Positions 16,873 to 25,496 of a stretch of DNA of 64,000 nt are shown piece by piece. Every line of letters begins with the position of its first letter. The first letter of the stretch is position 1. The stretch is taken from NCBI GenBank assembly GCA_964404745.1, contig CAYOLG010000008.1, positions 62,001 to 126,000 of the forward strand, read 5' to 3'. Below the pieces are notes generated by a model. That model saw only the letters and a list, made by a program, of their open reading frames with translations. It was not told where the DNA came from and searched no databases. Position numbers and translations under genes: made by a program. The DNA comes from Pelagisphaera sp964404745. Its GTDB lineage: Bacteria > Verrucomicrobiota > Verrucomicrobiia > Opitutales > Opitutaceae.

Positions 16873-18033
16873 CTAATAGCGAACCATTTTTGTCCACTTC
16901 GATTTGCTCTGGGAACTCTTGACTGCAGTCGCGACAAAGGCCATCCCCCGCAATCCGTCGTCGACAGTGGGGAAGTCGGGGTTCTCAGGAAGCCTCCGAC
17001 CGCTTACTTCGGCGGCAATTGATTTAGCGGCTGCGAGATAAACATTGGCGAACGCTTCGATAAACGCTTCCGGATGACCGAATGGCGTACGGGTATTTTC
17101 AGCAGCGGCCTTGCAAACGTAGTCGTTGCCCCGCCGGAAAATCTGTCGGGGCTTGTTGTGATACTTGACGATTAGCTCGTTCGGGTCCTCTTGATGCCAC
17201 TCCAGCGAGGCTTTGGTACCGTAGACGCGAATATTGAGATTGTTTTCGTCGCCATTGGAGATTTGCGATGCGTAGAGCACGCCTTTGGCGCCACCCTTGT
17301 AGCGAACCAGAATGTTGCCGTCGTCATCGAGTTTGCGGCCGGGAACGAAGGTTGTCAGTTCGGCGCACATTTGATCGATCTCCAATCCGGTAATGTAGCC
17401 GACTAGGTTGTCAGCATGAGTCCCTATGTCGCCCATGCAATTCGAGGCTCCGGCGATCCTAGGATCGGTTCTCCATGAAGCGATCTTTCCGCTATTGTTA
17501 TTTAGAATATCGCCTGTCGCGTACCCTTGCGGGTACTCTGTAACAACTTTTAAGATACGCCCAAGCTTTCCCTTCCGAACCATGTCCCTGGCCTCCTTGA
17601 CCATAGGATAACCTGTGTAATTATGTGTAAGGGCGAAAACTTTCCCCGATTTTTTAACGATTCTTCGAAGTTCTCGAGCCTCGTTCATGTCGAAGGCGAG
17701 CGGCTTGTCGCAGACAACATTGAAGCCAGCTTGCAGAAAGCATTTAGCTACCGCGAAGTGCAAATGGTTCTGAACAACGATACTGACAAAATCGATACGC
17801 TCCCCCGCGGGAAGAGCAGCCTCCTTTTCGGACATTTCCTGGTACGACCCATAAACCCTGGATGGATCGAGATAAAGGTCCCTGCCTGAGAGCTGCGACT
17901 TTTTCGGATCGGATGAGAAGGCGCCGGCGACAAGCTCGATTTGCCCGTCGAGATTGGCAGCCATGCGATGGACGGCTCCGATAAACGCCCCGCGGCCCCC
18001 GCCAACCATACCCATTTTCAATTTTCTTTTCAT
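16873..18033 (-). CDS. Gfo/Idh/MocA-family oxidoreductase
   Basis: 386 residues. The N-terminal Rossmann fold begins MGMVGGGRGAFIGAVHR; CDKPLAFDMNEARELR is the family's conserved EKP-like motif, with the catalytic Lys in CDKP. The C-terminal half is the alpha/beta dimer domain. Such enzymes oxidise or reduce sugars or cyclitols with NAD(P). It is the last gene of a three-gene operon with a second dehydrogenase (21 bases upstream) and a xylose-isomerase-like protein. The combination suggests catabolism of a sugar, inositol or glycoside-derived keto-sugar, but the substrate cannot be named. Confidence 0.88.
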   Translation of the reverse strand: MKRKLKMGMVGGGRGAFIGAVHRMAANLDGQIELVAGAFSSDPKKSQLSGRDLYLDPSRVYGSYQEMSEKEAALPAGERIDFVSIVVQNHLHFAVAKCFLQAGFNVVCDKPLAFDMNEARELRRIVKKSGKVFALTHNYTGYPMVKEARDMVRKGKLGRILKVVTEYPQGYATGDILNNNSGKIASWRTDPRIAGASNCMGDIGTHADNLVGYITGLEIDQMCAELTTFVPGRKLDDDGNILVRYKGGAKGVLYASQISNGDENNLNIRVYGTKASLEWHQEDPNELIVKYHNKPRQIFRRGNDYVCKAAAENTRTPFGHPEAFIEAFANVYLAAAKSIAAEVSGRRLPENPDFPTVDDGLRGMAFVATAVKSSQSKSKWTKMVRY

Positions 18034-18054
18034 AGCGATTTCCTCTGTTTGAAT

Positions 18055-19137
18055 TTAACAGGCGACCGGCTTGCCGGACTCGGCTGATTCGTAGATAGCG
18101 TCAATAATTTTCATGAGCGAAACCGCTTGATCGGGCGTATTGAGCGGCTCTTCTTTGCCCTCGATGGCATAGATGAAGTTGGCTGCCGAGCGGGACCTTC
18201 CCATGTCTTCGCAGGCGTCCACGATAATGTCGCGATTGACGGAATTGCCGTTCTCCTGGACATAAAGCTCGCAGCTGTCTATACAAGTCTCATCAAGGCC
18301 ATCGATCCCGAATAGGCGCTCTATCTTGCCGCCCGCTCCAGTGCCTTGAAAGACGACGGATACTTCCTCGCGCTTGACGAGTTCAGCCCAGGAAACTTGC
18401 AAGCTCAATGTCTGTCCGGTCTTGAATGTGACGAACCCGTGAGCCGCTGCTTCCACGTCATTGACTCCTTGGGCATTGTCAGGAATTCCCCAAGGCCCTT
18501 TGAAGTTCTTGTCGGTAATGAAGTTCGAGAAGGTATTGCCCATCACGTATGCAGGTTCGGGATACCCCATCAGATGCAAAGAAAGGTCTACCATATGGAG
18601 AAGATCGATCAGCGGGCCTCCTCCAGAAAGGCTTTTGTTGGTAAACCAGCCGCCAAAACCGGGGATCCCGGTACGGCGTATCCATTTCGCTTGGGCGGAA
18701 TTAATTTTCCCGATCGTACCGTCGGCCACGTATTCCATCATAGCATAGGACTCCGGTCTCGCCCGATTGTTGAAGTTGAACATCAAACGCTTGGATGCGG
18801 CGTCTGCAGCGGCTTTCATTTGCTGCACCTCGTCCGCATTGAGACCGGGGGGCTTTTCGCAGAACACGTGCTTGCCTGCGTTAAGCGCTTGTATGGCCAG
18901 AGGCGCATGGAACTTATTGGGCACAATAATCGATACGGCGTCGAGATCCGGCAAGGCATCGAACATTCCCTCGACTGAAGCGAAGGTCTGCGACACACCA
19001 TGCTGCTCGGCGGTTGCTTTGGCGGCCTCTTCGTTCAGATCGGCAATGGCGACGATCTCCGCACCGGCTTGCCGAAATCCATCAATATGGTATTGGGCCA
19101 TGCCGCCCGCCCCGATAATTGCTACTTTCGTGCTCAT
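18055..19137 (-). CDS. Gfo/Idh/MocA-family oxidoreductase
   Basis: 360 residues. Rossmann start VAIIGAGGMAQYHIDGFRQAG; SIIVPNKFHAPLAIQALNAGKHVFCEKPPG contains the EKP motif with the catalytic Lys. WFTNKSLSGGGPLIDLLHMVDLSLHLMG carries the conserved G-G-G-x-L-x-D-x-x-x-H-x-x-D active-site region. It is the middle gene of the operon. It is less than 30% similar by eye to its downstream neighbour, so the two probably act on different intermediates of one pathway. Confidence 0.9.
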   Translation of the reverse strand: MSTKVAIIGAGGMAQYHIDGFRQAGAEIVAIADLNEEAAKATAEQHGVSQTFASVEGMFDALPDLDAVSIIVPNKFHAPLAIQALNAGKHVFCEKPPGLNADEVQQMKAAADAASKRLMFNFNNRARPESYAMMEYVADGTIGKINSAQAKWIRRTGIPGFGGWFTNKSLSGGGPLIDLLHMVDLSLHLMGYPEPAYVMGNTFSNFITDKNFKGPWGIPDNAQGVNDVEAAAHGFVTFKTGQTLSLQVSWAELVKREEVSVVFQGTGAGGKIERLFGIDGLDETCIDSCELYVQENGNSVNRDIIVDACEDMGRSRSAANFIYAIEGKEEPLNTPDQAVSLMKIIDAIYESAESGKPVAC

Positions 19138-19164
19138 AAATTGTATACGCTTACGCTGCTTTAT

Positions 19165-20208
19165 CTATTGGTTCTCCTTGTCGAAGGCGGAATCAAAGGC
19201 GACATCGCTAGGCGGGAAGTCGACGGAACGCACAAAGGCGGATGCCTCGGTGGCTCCGTGAACGCGGTCCATGCGAATATCCTCCCATTCTACGGATAGC
19301 GGACCTTCATATTGAATATCATTAAGGGCGACGATGATATCCTCGAACGCGATATCTCCATGGCCGAGCGATCGGAAGTCCCAATAGCGTCGAGAGTCTC
19401 CAAAATCAGTGTGTCCGCCGAATACTCCCGTATCGCCATTTCCATGACCCCACCACACGTCCTTCATATGGACATGATAGATGCGGTCGGAAAAGGTTCG
19501 AATGAATTTAACATAGTCGACTCCTTGATAGCCTAGATGGGAAGGGTCGTAATTGAAACCGAATCGCTTGTGGCCTTTCACGGAGCTAATGGCCCGGGAT
19601 GCGGAGGCGATGTCAAAGGCGATTTCCGTCGGATGAACTTCCAGCCCGAAGTTGACGTTGACCTTGTCGAATTCGTCTAGGATCGGGATGAAGCGGTTGG
19701 CAAAATCCTGAAAGCCTTTCTCGAGAAACGCTTGGTCGGTTGGAGGAAAGGCGTAGAGGGCATGCCAAATCGATGATCCGGTGAAGCCATTGACGACAGC
19801 TGGAAAGTCATCCTTCTTTTTTCTTCCTGGTTTCAGATCGAAGAACTGGCGGCAGGCCTTGGCAGTTTTGATCAGTTTGCGAGCGGCTCGACGACGTACG
19901 CCTTCCGGTTTGCCATCGCCCCAAACATCGGGAGGAAGAATTGCCTGGTGGCGTTCATCGATATTGTCGCAAATCGCTTGCCCGATGAGATGATTGGAAA
20001 TGGAGAAGCAGGTGAGCCCATGGTCGGCGAGCAACTCCCACTTTTCTTGGCAGTATTTCTTGCTCCGGGCTGCTTGGTCCACGTCGAAGTGGTCGCCCCA
20101 GCAAGCGAGTTCAAGCCCATCGTACCCCATCTCTTTGGCGAGAGGAGCGAGCTCGTTGAGCGATAAGTCGGCCCATTGGCCGGTGAATAGCGTGACAGAA
20201 CGTGACAT
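19165..20208 (-). CDS. Sugar phosphate isomerase/epimerase (xylose isomerase-like TIM barrel)
   Basis: 347 residues. An AP-endonuclease-2/xylose-isomerase-like TIM barrel. Putative metal ligands are seen in order: LEVHPTE (Glu), FNYDPSHLGY (Asp, His), IYHVHMKD (His, Asp) and LSVEWED (Glu). The N-terminal FTGQWADLSLNELAPLAKEMGYDGLELA is the usual first barrel unit. First gene of the operon, 27 bases before the next. Proteins of this type accompany Gfo/Idh/MocA enzymes in inositol and rare-sugar pathways. The operon promoter should lie in 20209-20425, where I see no clear boxes. Confidence 0.88.
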   Translation of the reverse strand: MSRSVTLFTGQWADLSLNELAPLAKEMGYDGLELACWGDHFDVDQAARSKKYCQEKWELLADHGLTCFSISNHLIGQAICDNIDERHQAILPPDVWGDGKPEGVRRRAARKLIKTAKACRQFFDLKPGRKKKDDFPAVVNGFTGSSIWHALYAFPPTDQAFLEKGFQDFANRFIPILDEFDKVNVNFGLEVHPTEIAFDIASASRAISSVKGHKRFGFNYDPSHLGYQGVDYVKFIRTFSDRIYHVHMKDVWWGHGNGDTGVFGGHTDFGDSRRYWDFRSLGHGDIAFEDIIVALNDIQYEGPLSVEWEDIRMDRVHGATEASAFVRSVDFPPSDVAFDSAFDKENQ

Positions 20209-20425
20209 AGCGAGTTTTCGGTAAGTGGGGTTAGTGGTATAAAATTCCCAAGAGAAGGGATTATGTGAACTATTCGATCTAGGTAATCAATGAGAAATGT
20301 CGCCGCGATTTAGTCCAGCACTCATTCGGGTTTTTGCAGACGAACCTCAATCGGATTTGGCACAAGTAAGTAATACTTGAATACAGGAAACTTTGGGCAG
20401 AACGCTGATTTGGGAGATTCGGCTA

Positions 20426-21733
20426 TCAGTCGTAAAGCCAATAGGCTTGGCTTTGAATTTGGAATTGTTTGGCCTGGCGCTCCCAAACGCCGATGAAACC
20501 GGCTCGATTCGCTTGGGCGCCTTTGCCAGAAATCTCACTCCACCAGCTCGTCGAGCCCACATGCTTGTTGAACAACTCCATTTGCGTATTCGGGGCGCTT
20601 GAGAATGGGTTTACAGGATCGAACAAAGCTGTGATTTGCATCATGTGAAAACTGAGCTCCGTCGGGCGCCAAGCTCTCCAGTCTGTAACTTTCACATATA
20701 GGCCGGTGTCGCCTTCGCTGAGCGGCTTTCGCTCGAATTCGATACCTGGTATAGCCCTCCGCTTCAGCTCGCGTTCTAATTGGTCGAGGGTCGCGTTTTT
20801 GTGGGTCAAGATTCGGAAAGGGTATTCGCTACCGATGCCGTGCTTGAAATTTCCTAATTGGGCGCCGAGCCCGGTCATAGCGTACCCAACTGCCGATGGA
20901 AAATCGGGGATGTTGGGGGACGGGGCGATCCACTTCAATCCCAGCATAGGCCAGCTCATGTATCGATTCCATCCGTCCATAGTGACCACAGTCAGCTTGC
21001 CAGACCGTCGCTGCAGATCGGTGATATTCAAGATTCCCGGCTTCGAAACAGACATCCTAGCCAGCTCGCCTATGGTCAGTCCGTGGACATATGGAATCGA
21101 GAAGGCCCCTACGTAGCTATGCCAGCGCCTCTCGACGATAGGCCCATCGACTTTCAGGCCTCCGAGCGGATTGGGGCGGTCCAAGATAACTACCTCGACT
21201 CCGTTTTCGTAGGCCGCTTCGAGAGCCAACTTCATGCAGCTAATAAATGTGTAGGATCGCGTGCCAATGTCTTGGAGATCGACGACGATAACGTCGATAC
21301 TGGCCAGCATGTTGGGGGTTGGTTTCCGATATTTTCCATAGAGCGAATACACCGGTAGTCCCGTTCTAGGATCGATGGCGTTATCTATGGGCTCGTTAGC
21401 CTTCTCATTCCCGTAAATTCCGTGTTCGGGTCCGAAAAGAGCCACCAGATTCACAGCCCGATTCTGGTGAAGGATGCGAACCGTGGAAATTCCAAGACGA
21501 TTGACACCAGCGGGATGAGTTAGAAGGCCCACCCGTTTGCCGAGTAGAGGGGCGAATCCCTGGTCAGCGAGGACGTCGATTCCTAGCTTGATTTGCGTTC
21601 GATAGGGATTGGTTCCGGCCTGGCTCTGAATCGCCGCCTGGAAAATCGTATTGGAATTTTGGGGAATTAGCGTTTGAGCCAGCAGCGATTGCGTGGCAAT
21701 CAGCATCGCGATGATCGGAAGTGCGCGTATCAT
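20426..21733 (-). CDS. NamZ-type exo-beta-N-acetylmuramidase (DUF1343)
   Basis: 435 residues. Signal peptide MIRALPIIAMLIATQSLLAQ. The DUF1343 domain starts near residue 45 (KLGIDVLADQGFAPLLGKRVGLLTHPAG) with FGPEHGIYG, VVDLQDIGTRSYTFI and DRPNPLGG, all conserved in the family. The characterised member NamZ removes terminal MurNAc from peptidoglycan fragments. Export fits a role in cell-wall turnover or use of wall fragments. It follows the DUF2062 gene by 76 bases on the same strand. Confidence 0.9.
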   Translation of the reverse strand: MIRALPIIAMLIATQSLLAQTLIPQNSNTIFQAAIQSQAGTNPYRTQIKLGIDVLADQGFAPLLGKRVGLLTHPAGVNRLGISTVRILHQNRAVNLVALFGPEHGIYGNEKANEPIDNAIDPRTGLPVYSLYGKYRKPTPNMLASIDVIVVDLQDIGTRSYTFISCMKLALEAAYENGVEVVILDRPNPLGGLKVDGPIVERRWHSYVGAFSIPYVHGLTIGELARMSVSKPGILNITDLQRRSGKLTVVTMDGWNRYMSWPMLGLKWIAPSPNIPDFPSAVGYAMTGLGAQLGNFKHGIGSEYPFRILTHKNATLDQLERELKRRAIPGIEFERKPLSEGDTGLYVKVTDWRAWRPTELSFHMMQITALFDPVNPFSSAPNTQMELFNKHVGSTSWWSEISGKGAQANRAGFIGVWERQAKQFQIQSQAYWLYD

Positions 21734-21809
21734 AGGAATTGATCGAGCGGATTTCCCGCTCTAGGTCGGAAAGGTTTAGCATGTTTGCAGCAAGGGGCAA
21801 ACCGGAATG

Positions 21810-22373
21810 CTACTTTTTCGGCATTCTCTGCAGATGAATGGGATGCTTTTTCGCCTGAATGATGGCAAAGCGGTAAATCATATCGAGAAGAAATGCGATT
21901 GCGATCCCCGCTATGATGCCGCCGGTTACCAGCGAGAATGCGGTGTAGCCGATTTGGGAATCCACCACGTCGAGGCGCAGTGTTTTAATGATGCGATCCC
22001 CGAGCAAAGCAAGGGCCGGGTAAACGGCCCACATAGTGGCGAGATTCGTTACCAGCTGGGCTCCCATAATCACCGGCAAATTGGCCCTCAGTACCCAGGC
22101 AGAAGCCAAAGCGAGGATGAACTGGATTCCCACAATAGGCAAGAAGGCGATAACGAACCCGAGGTACAAGGCTAAGCTCACCTCTCGAATTCGGAATGAC
22201 CATAAGTAGGGGCGCGTCCGAGCTGTTTCAGCGAACCATTTGAGTACTGGCCAGCGGTGGAGCGTAGCCTTGCGAGGCAAAGGTCGCAGCAATTGTTTAG
22301 CCCGCCTGATGCGAAGCCGTTTCTGAGCCCGCGCCTCTTGCTCGTATATGTAATCGGGTTCGGCGACATTCAT
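21810..22373 (-). CDS. DUF2062 membrane protein
   Basis: 187 residues. A basic N-terminal ~60 residues is followed by SFRIREVSLALYLGFVIAFLPI, the start of the DUF2062 domain, and two further hydrophobic helices (VIMGAQLVTNLATMWAVYPA, GIIAGIAIAFLLDMIYRFAI). Function is unknown; DUF2062 domains are sometimes fused to glycosyltransferases. It is on the same strand as glycerate kinase (160 bases upstream) and NamZ. Confidence 0.85.
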   Translation of the reverse strand: MNVAEPDYIYEQEARAQKRLRIRRAKQLLRPLPRKATLHRWPVLKWFAETARTRPYLWSFRIREVSLALYLGFVIAFLPIVGIQFILALASAWVLRANLPVIMGAQLVTNLATMWAVYPALALLGDRIIKTLRLDVVDSQIGYTAFSLVTGGIIAGIAIAFLLDMIYRFAIIQAKKHPIHLQRMPKK

Positions 22374-22533
22374 GGGCTTATCGTTCGATTAGTTCAGAGT
22401 TGTCAGTTCGTTTGGCTGATTGCGTCGCAAAATGGGCGATCGACTTGGTTTGTTCAAATCCGACACCGCGTTTTAATGATTGTTTATTCCAAGCGAGTAA
22501 ATCGGCCCGGTTTCGGAAGTCTGTAGCTGCCGA

Positions 22534-23712
22534 CTAAGCCGTTTGGCCGAAATATTGCCGAATCGCCTTTCTCAAGTTTTCCTCTGTCTTTTGGAGGGCC
22601 TCGGCAAGCGGTAGGCCAGGCGGGGAGATTTGGCAAAGGGATGATTGGGGAATGGGGCTTTTCGCAATCTGGCCAATGCATCCGGCCAAAACCAGGAGCC
22701 GTTTGCTATGGGCGAGAGTTTCTAGAGAAAGCTCGCCGGGTCCCTTGCCATGGAGGGATGATTCGTCAAAGCGGCCTTCGCCGGTGAGCACCCAGTCGGC
22801 GCGAGAAAATTTTTCCTCCAAACTAATCCACGCTTTGACGAGCTGGTAGCCGGAAATGATACGGGCCCCGAGACCCACTTTGAGCCCGAAGGCCGCTCCG
22901 CCTGCCGCGCCAGTCCCATTTTCTCTGGGCGAGGCTGGGTAGGTGCCGCTAGTCGCGTTGAGCAGCTCGGCCAGTCGTTCAGTTTCAGATTCGAGTTCTG
23001 GCAAGCGGTCCTTGGTGAGGCCTTTTTGCGGTCCGAAAATGGCTGCGGCTCCCCGACTGCCAAGCAAGGGGTTTTCGACATCGCAGGCTAGGCGGATTTG
23101 GAATGAGTTAGGAAGGATGGGAGCTGGTAGCGAAATCCTCGCGATCCGCGGCCATATTCTTGGAACAGGCGCCTCATCGATTTCATTGCCACTCGCATCG
23201 TGGAAACGGTATCCAAGCCTCCACAGCGCTCCGAGAGCCAGATCGTGGGTTGCGGAGCCTCCCAGACCGATGATGGCTCCTCCAGCCCCTTGCTCGTGGG
23301 CGCTCCTTATCAATTCCCCCAAACCTGCCGTAGTTGTGTTCCAGGGCGAGCGCCCTTCGATAGGCGTGAGGGCGATTCCACTGCTCTCTGCCATTTCGAT
23401 TACCGCAACTTGATCGATGCTCTTTTGCCAATCCAGCAATTGACGAGCTGAAAGGGGAATTTTGTTCTCAGGGACGATGCCGAAACCAGCATTGACGGGC
23501 TTTTGCAGAGGATCGGTTACGGTTGCCTTATGGAATTCGCCGTCGAGAATTCCAGTAAGGGTGTCGCAGAAACCGTCGCCTCCGTCAGCTAATGGGGCTG
23601 TCTCGATTCGCCATTGAGGATGAAGTTCGCTCAGTTCGCTTGCGACGATACGGGAGGCGTCCCGGGCGGAAAGAGCGTCTTTGAATTTGTCGAGAGCTAC
23701 GAGCGCCTGCAT
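22534..23712 (-). CDS. Glycerate kinase (GlxK/GarK family)
   Basis: 392 residues. Family motifs: ALDKFKDALSARDA at the start, PLADGGDGF (~41), GLGGSATHDLALGAL (~150), NPLLGSRGAAAIFGPQKG (~215), GAAGGAAFGL and VLTGEGRFDESSLHGKGP (~310). It phosphorylates D-glycerate to 2-phosphoglycerate, feeding lower glycolysis; it may serve glycolate/glyoxylate or sugar-acid breakdown. The C-terminus carries a short extension (EALQKTEENLRKAIRQYFGQTA). It lies 30 bases after the BON gene. Confidence 0.93.
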   Translation of the reverse strand: MQALVALDKFKDALSARDASRIVASELSELHPQWRIETAPLADGGDGFCDTLTGILDGEFHKATVTDPLQKPVNAGFGIVPENKIPLSARQLLDWQKSIDQVAVIEMAESSGIALTPIEGRSPWNTTTAGLGELIRSAHEQGAGGAIIGLGGSATHDLALGALWRLGYRFHDASGNEIDEAPVPRIWPRIARISLPAPILPNSFQIRLACDVENPLLGSRGAAAIFGPQKGLTKDRLPELESETERLAELLNATSGTYPASPRENGTGAAGGAAFGLKVGLGARIISGYQLVKAWISLEEKFSRADWVLTGEGRFDESSLHGKGPGELSLETLAHSKRLLVLAGCIGQIAKSPIPQSSLCQISPPGLPLAEALQKTEENLRKAIRQYFGQTA

Positions 23713-23742
23713 CTAAAAACAAGAATGGATGCGCGAATGCGT

Positions 23743-24240
23743 TCAGGGGGCGGTTTTAAGCTCGGAACGGACGTCTTTGACGTAGCGCGTGTCCAAAGCG
23801 ATATCCCGGGCTTTTCGCTCTTCGGCTCGGGACGAGACCTCTCCAGAAAGCACCACTGATCCATCCACAACCTCGATCTCGATGCGGGCAGCATCGATCG
23901 AGGAATCAAGCTTTAGACGTCCGCTAATCGCCGCTTTGATGCCCGCGTCCTTGGCGGAATCGATGATCTCCTTGCCTTTCTCGGCGATCTCCTCCCGCTC
24001 CTCGCGCGCATTCTCGATTAGGGTATTGGCGCCTTCTTTGAGACGGTCAGCGACCTTGCCGGTGGATTCGGCCGCTTTATCTTTCAACTCCTTCATTGGC
24101 GATTCGGAATAGCTGGCGCTATCGGATTCGCGATCGGGCAGGGATAGGGCCGACTTAAAAGACTCGGGATCACTGTAATAGGCCGTTATCATCGCTCCAA
24201 TGAAAACGCCGAGCAGGAGGGCGGTGAAAAAAGTTTTCAT
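23743..24240 (-). CDS. Membrane-anchored/periplasmic BON-domain protein
   Basis: About 165 residues from ATG at 24240. An N-terminal helix (MKTFFTALLLGVFIGAMITAYY) serves as signal or anchor. A long charged helical linker (ELKDKAAESTGKVADRLKEG...) leads to a C-terminal BON domain (IKAAISGRLKLDSSIDAARI...VVLSGEVSS). BON domains bind membranes or osmolytes. A longer frame from 24276 exists, but a promoter at 24265-24293 would place transcription start downstream of it, favouring the start used here. Confidence 0.82.
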   Translation of the reverse strand: MKTFFTALLLGVFIGAMITAYYSDPESFKSALSLPDRESDSASYSESPMKELKDKAAESTGKVADRLKEGANTLIENAREEREEIAEKGKEIIDSAKDAGIKAAISGRLKLDSSIDAARIEIEVVDGSVVLSGEVSSRAEERKARDIALDTRYVKDVRSELKTAP

Positions 24241-24264
24241 AGCTATGGAAATTCGTTTCGCCCC

Positions 24265-24293
24265 TATCCTCTCCAAGCTGCGGGTTTAGTCAA
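24265..24293 (-). promoter_or_regulatory. Sigma-70-type promoter for the BON gene
   Basis: On the minus strand TTGACT (24293-24288), a 17-base spacer and AGGATA (24270-24265). The -35 box is strong and the -10 weak. Expected start is ~17 bases upstream of the ATG at 24240. Confidence 0.4.
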
Positions 24294-24360
24294 TGAGGGA
24301 TGACCAGCCGCAATTTATATTGCATTGGACACAACTGGGAATTCACGAAAGTATAGGCCC

Positions 24361-25386
24361 ATGATTTCGCACCGGTTTTTCTTGGCTTGGATCGCAATAT
24401 TCTTTGGAGGGGCGAATTTCGCTTGGACGAATACGGACGTTCCGAGTAATTATCCCACCATTGGCCAGATCAACAAAATGGATGATCGCTTGGACCTGTT
24501 GATTGATCCCGATGCGGAGATAGAGGTGATCGCCTCGGGATTCGTTTGGTCGGAGGGGCCTGCCTGGAACAAGCAGGGTTCATTTCTCGTATTTTCGGAT
24601 ATTCCTAGGAACGTAGTTATGAAATGGAGCGAGATCGAAGGCTTGAGCGTTTTCATGAAGCCTTCTGGATATACTGGCATCGTCGATTACGGTCGCGAGC
24701 CAGGAAGCAATGGACTGCTTTTCGATTCCGAGGGGCGCCTGACGCTGTGCGAGCATGGGGACCGACGAGTGTCCGTTCTCACCACTGGCGGAGGCAAGCG
24801 GACCCTGGCCGACAACTATCGCGGCAATCGTTTCAATAGCCCGAATGACCTCGTGTATGCCTCCAATGGCAACCTGTACTTTACCGATCCGATCTATGGG
24901 CTTCCCGATAGGGAAAACGATTCGAGGAGAGAGATGGATTATTGTGGCGTGTATTTGCTTCGTCCTGACGGTGAAGTCGTTTTGCTGACGAAAGATTTTA
25001 CGCGCCCGAATGGTATTGGCCTCGCCCCGGATGAAAAAACGCTTTATGTTGCTCAATCCGATAGCGCCTCTCCAATATGGAGGTCGTATCTAGTAAAAAA
25101 TGATGGAACTTTGGGCCGGGGCGAAGTGTTTTTCGACGCCTTGCCCTATAAAGGCGATGGGGTGGGGAACCCGGACGGGATGGCGATCGATCAAGATGGA
25201 AACCTCTGGGCGACAGGTCCGGGTGGCATTTATATCCTCTCGCCTGGCGGCGAACTTCTGGGACGCATTGAAACGGGAGAGCATTCCAGCAATTGCGCCT
25301 GGGGGGATGACGGATCCACGCTTTACATGACTGTAGACATGTTCGTTTGCCGCGTCAAAACGCGTGTCAAGGGAATAGGATTCTAG
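24361..25386 (+). CDS. Secreted SMP-30/gluconolactonase-family protein
   Basis: 341 residues from ATG at 24361; an earlier TTG start would put charged residues before the signal peptide (MISHRFFLAWIAIFFGGANFAWT). The six-bladed propeller shows the metal ligands expected in the family: FVWSEGPAW (Glu), FNSPNDLVY (Asn), RPNGIGL and NPDGMAIDQDGNLW (Asp). It likely hydrolyses sugar lactones outside the cytoplasm. Neighbouring glycerate kinase and the sugar dehydrogenases make a sugar-acid link plausible but unproven. Confidence 0.9.
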   Translation: MISHRFFLAWIAIFFGGANFAWTNTDVPSNYPTIGQINKMDDRLDLLIDPDAEIEVIASGFVWSEGPAWNKQGSFLVFSDIPRNVVMKWSEIEGLSVFMKPSGYTGIVDYGREPGSNGLLFDSEGRLTLCEHGDRRVSVLTTGGGKRTLADNYRGNRFNSPNDLVYASNGNLYFTDPIYGLPDRENDSRREMDYCGVYLLRPDGEVVLLTKDFTRPNGIGLAPDEKTLYVAQSDSASPIWRSYLVKNDGTLGRGEVFFDALPYKGDGVGNPDGMAIDQDGNLWATGPGGIYILSPGGELLGRIETGEHSSNCAWGDDGSTLYMTVDMFVCRVKTRVKGIGF

Positions 25387-25396
25387 AAACCTTCCC

Positions 25397-25441
25397 TTAT
25401 GCCATCCGACATTTGCCCATTCTTTTTGGCGGATGGCATAA
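25397..25441 (+). terminator. Hairpin after the lactonase gene
   Basis: A perfect 12-base stem TTATGCCATCCG/CGGATGGCATAA with a 21-base loop, ten bases after the stop. There is no T tract, so it may be a weak terminator, an mRNA-stabilising hairpin or a repeat. Confidence 0.45.
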
Positions 25442-25496
25442 ATCGTCCTCAGCCGCCCTGAGATGGGTTATGTGATAGGGTATAGTCTGCCGCTTT

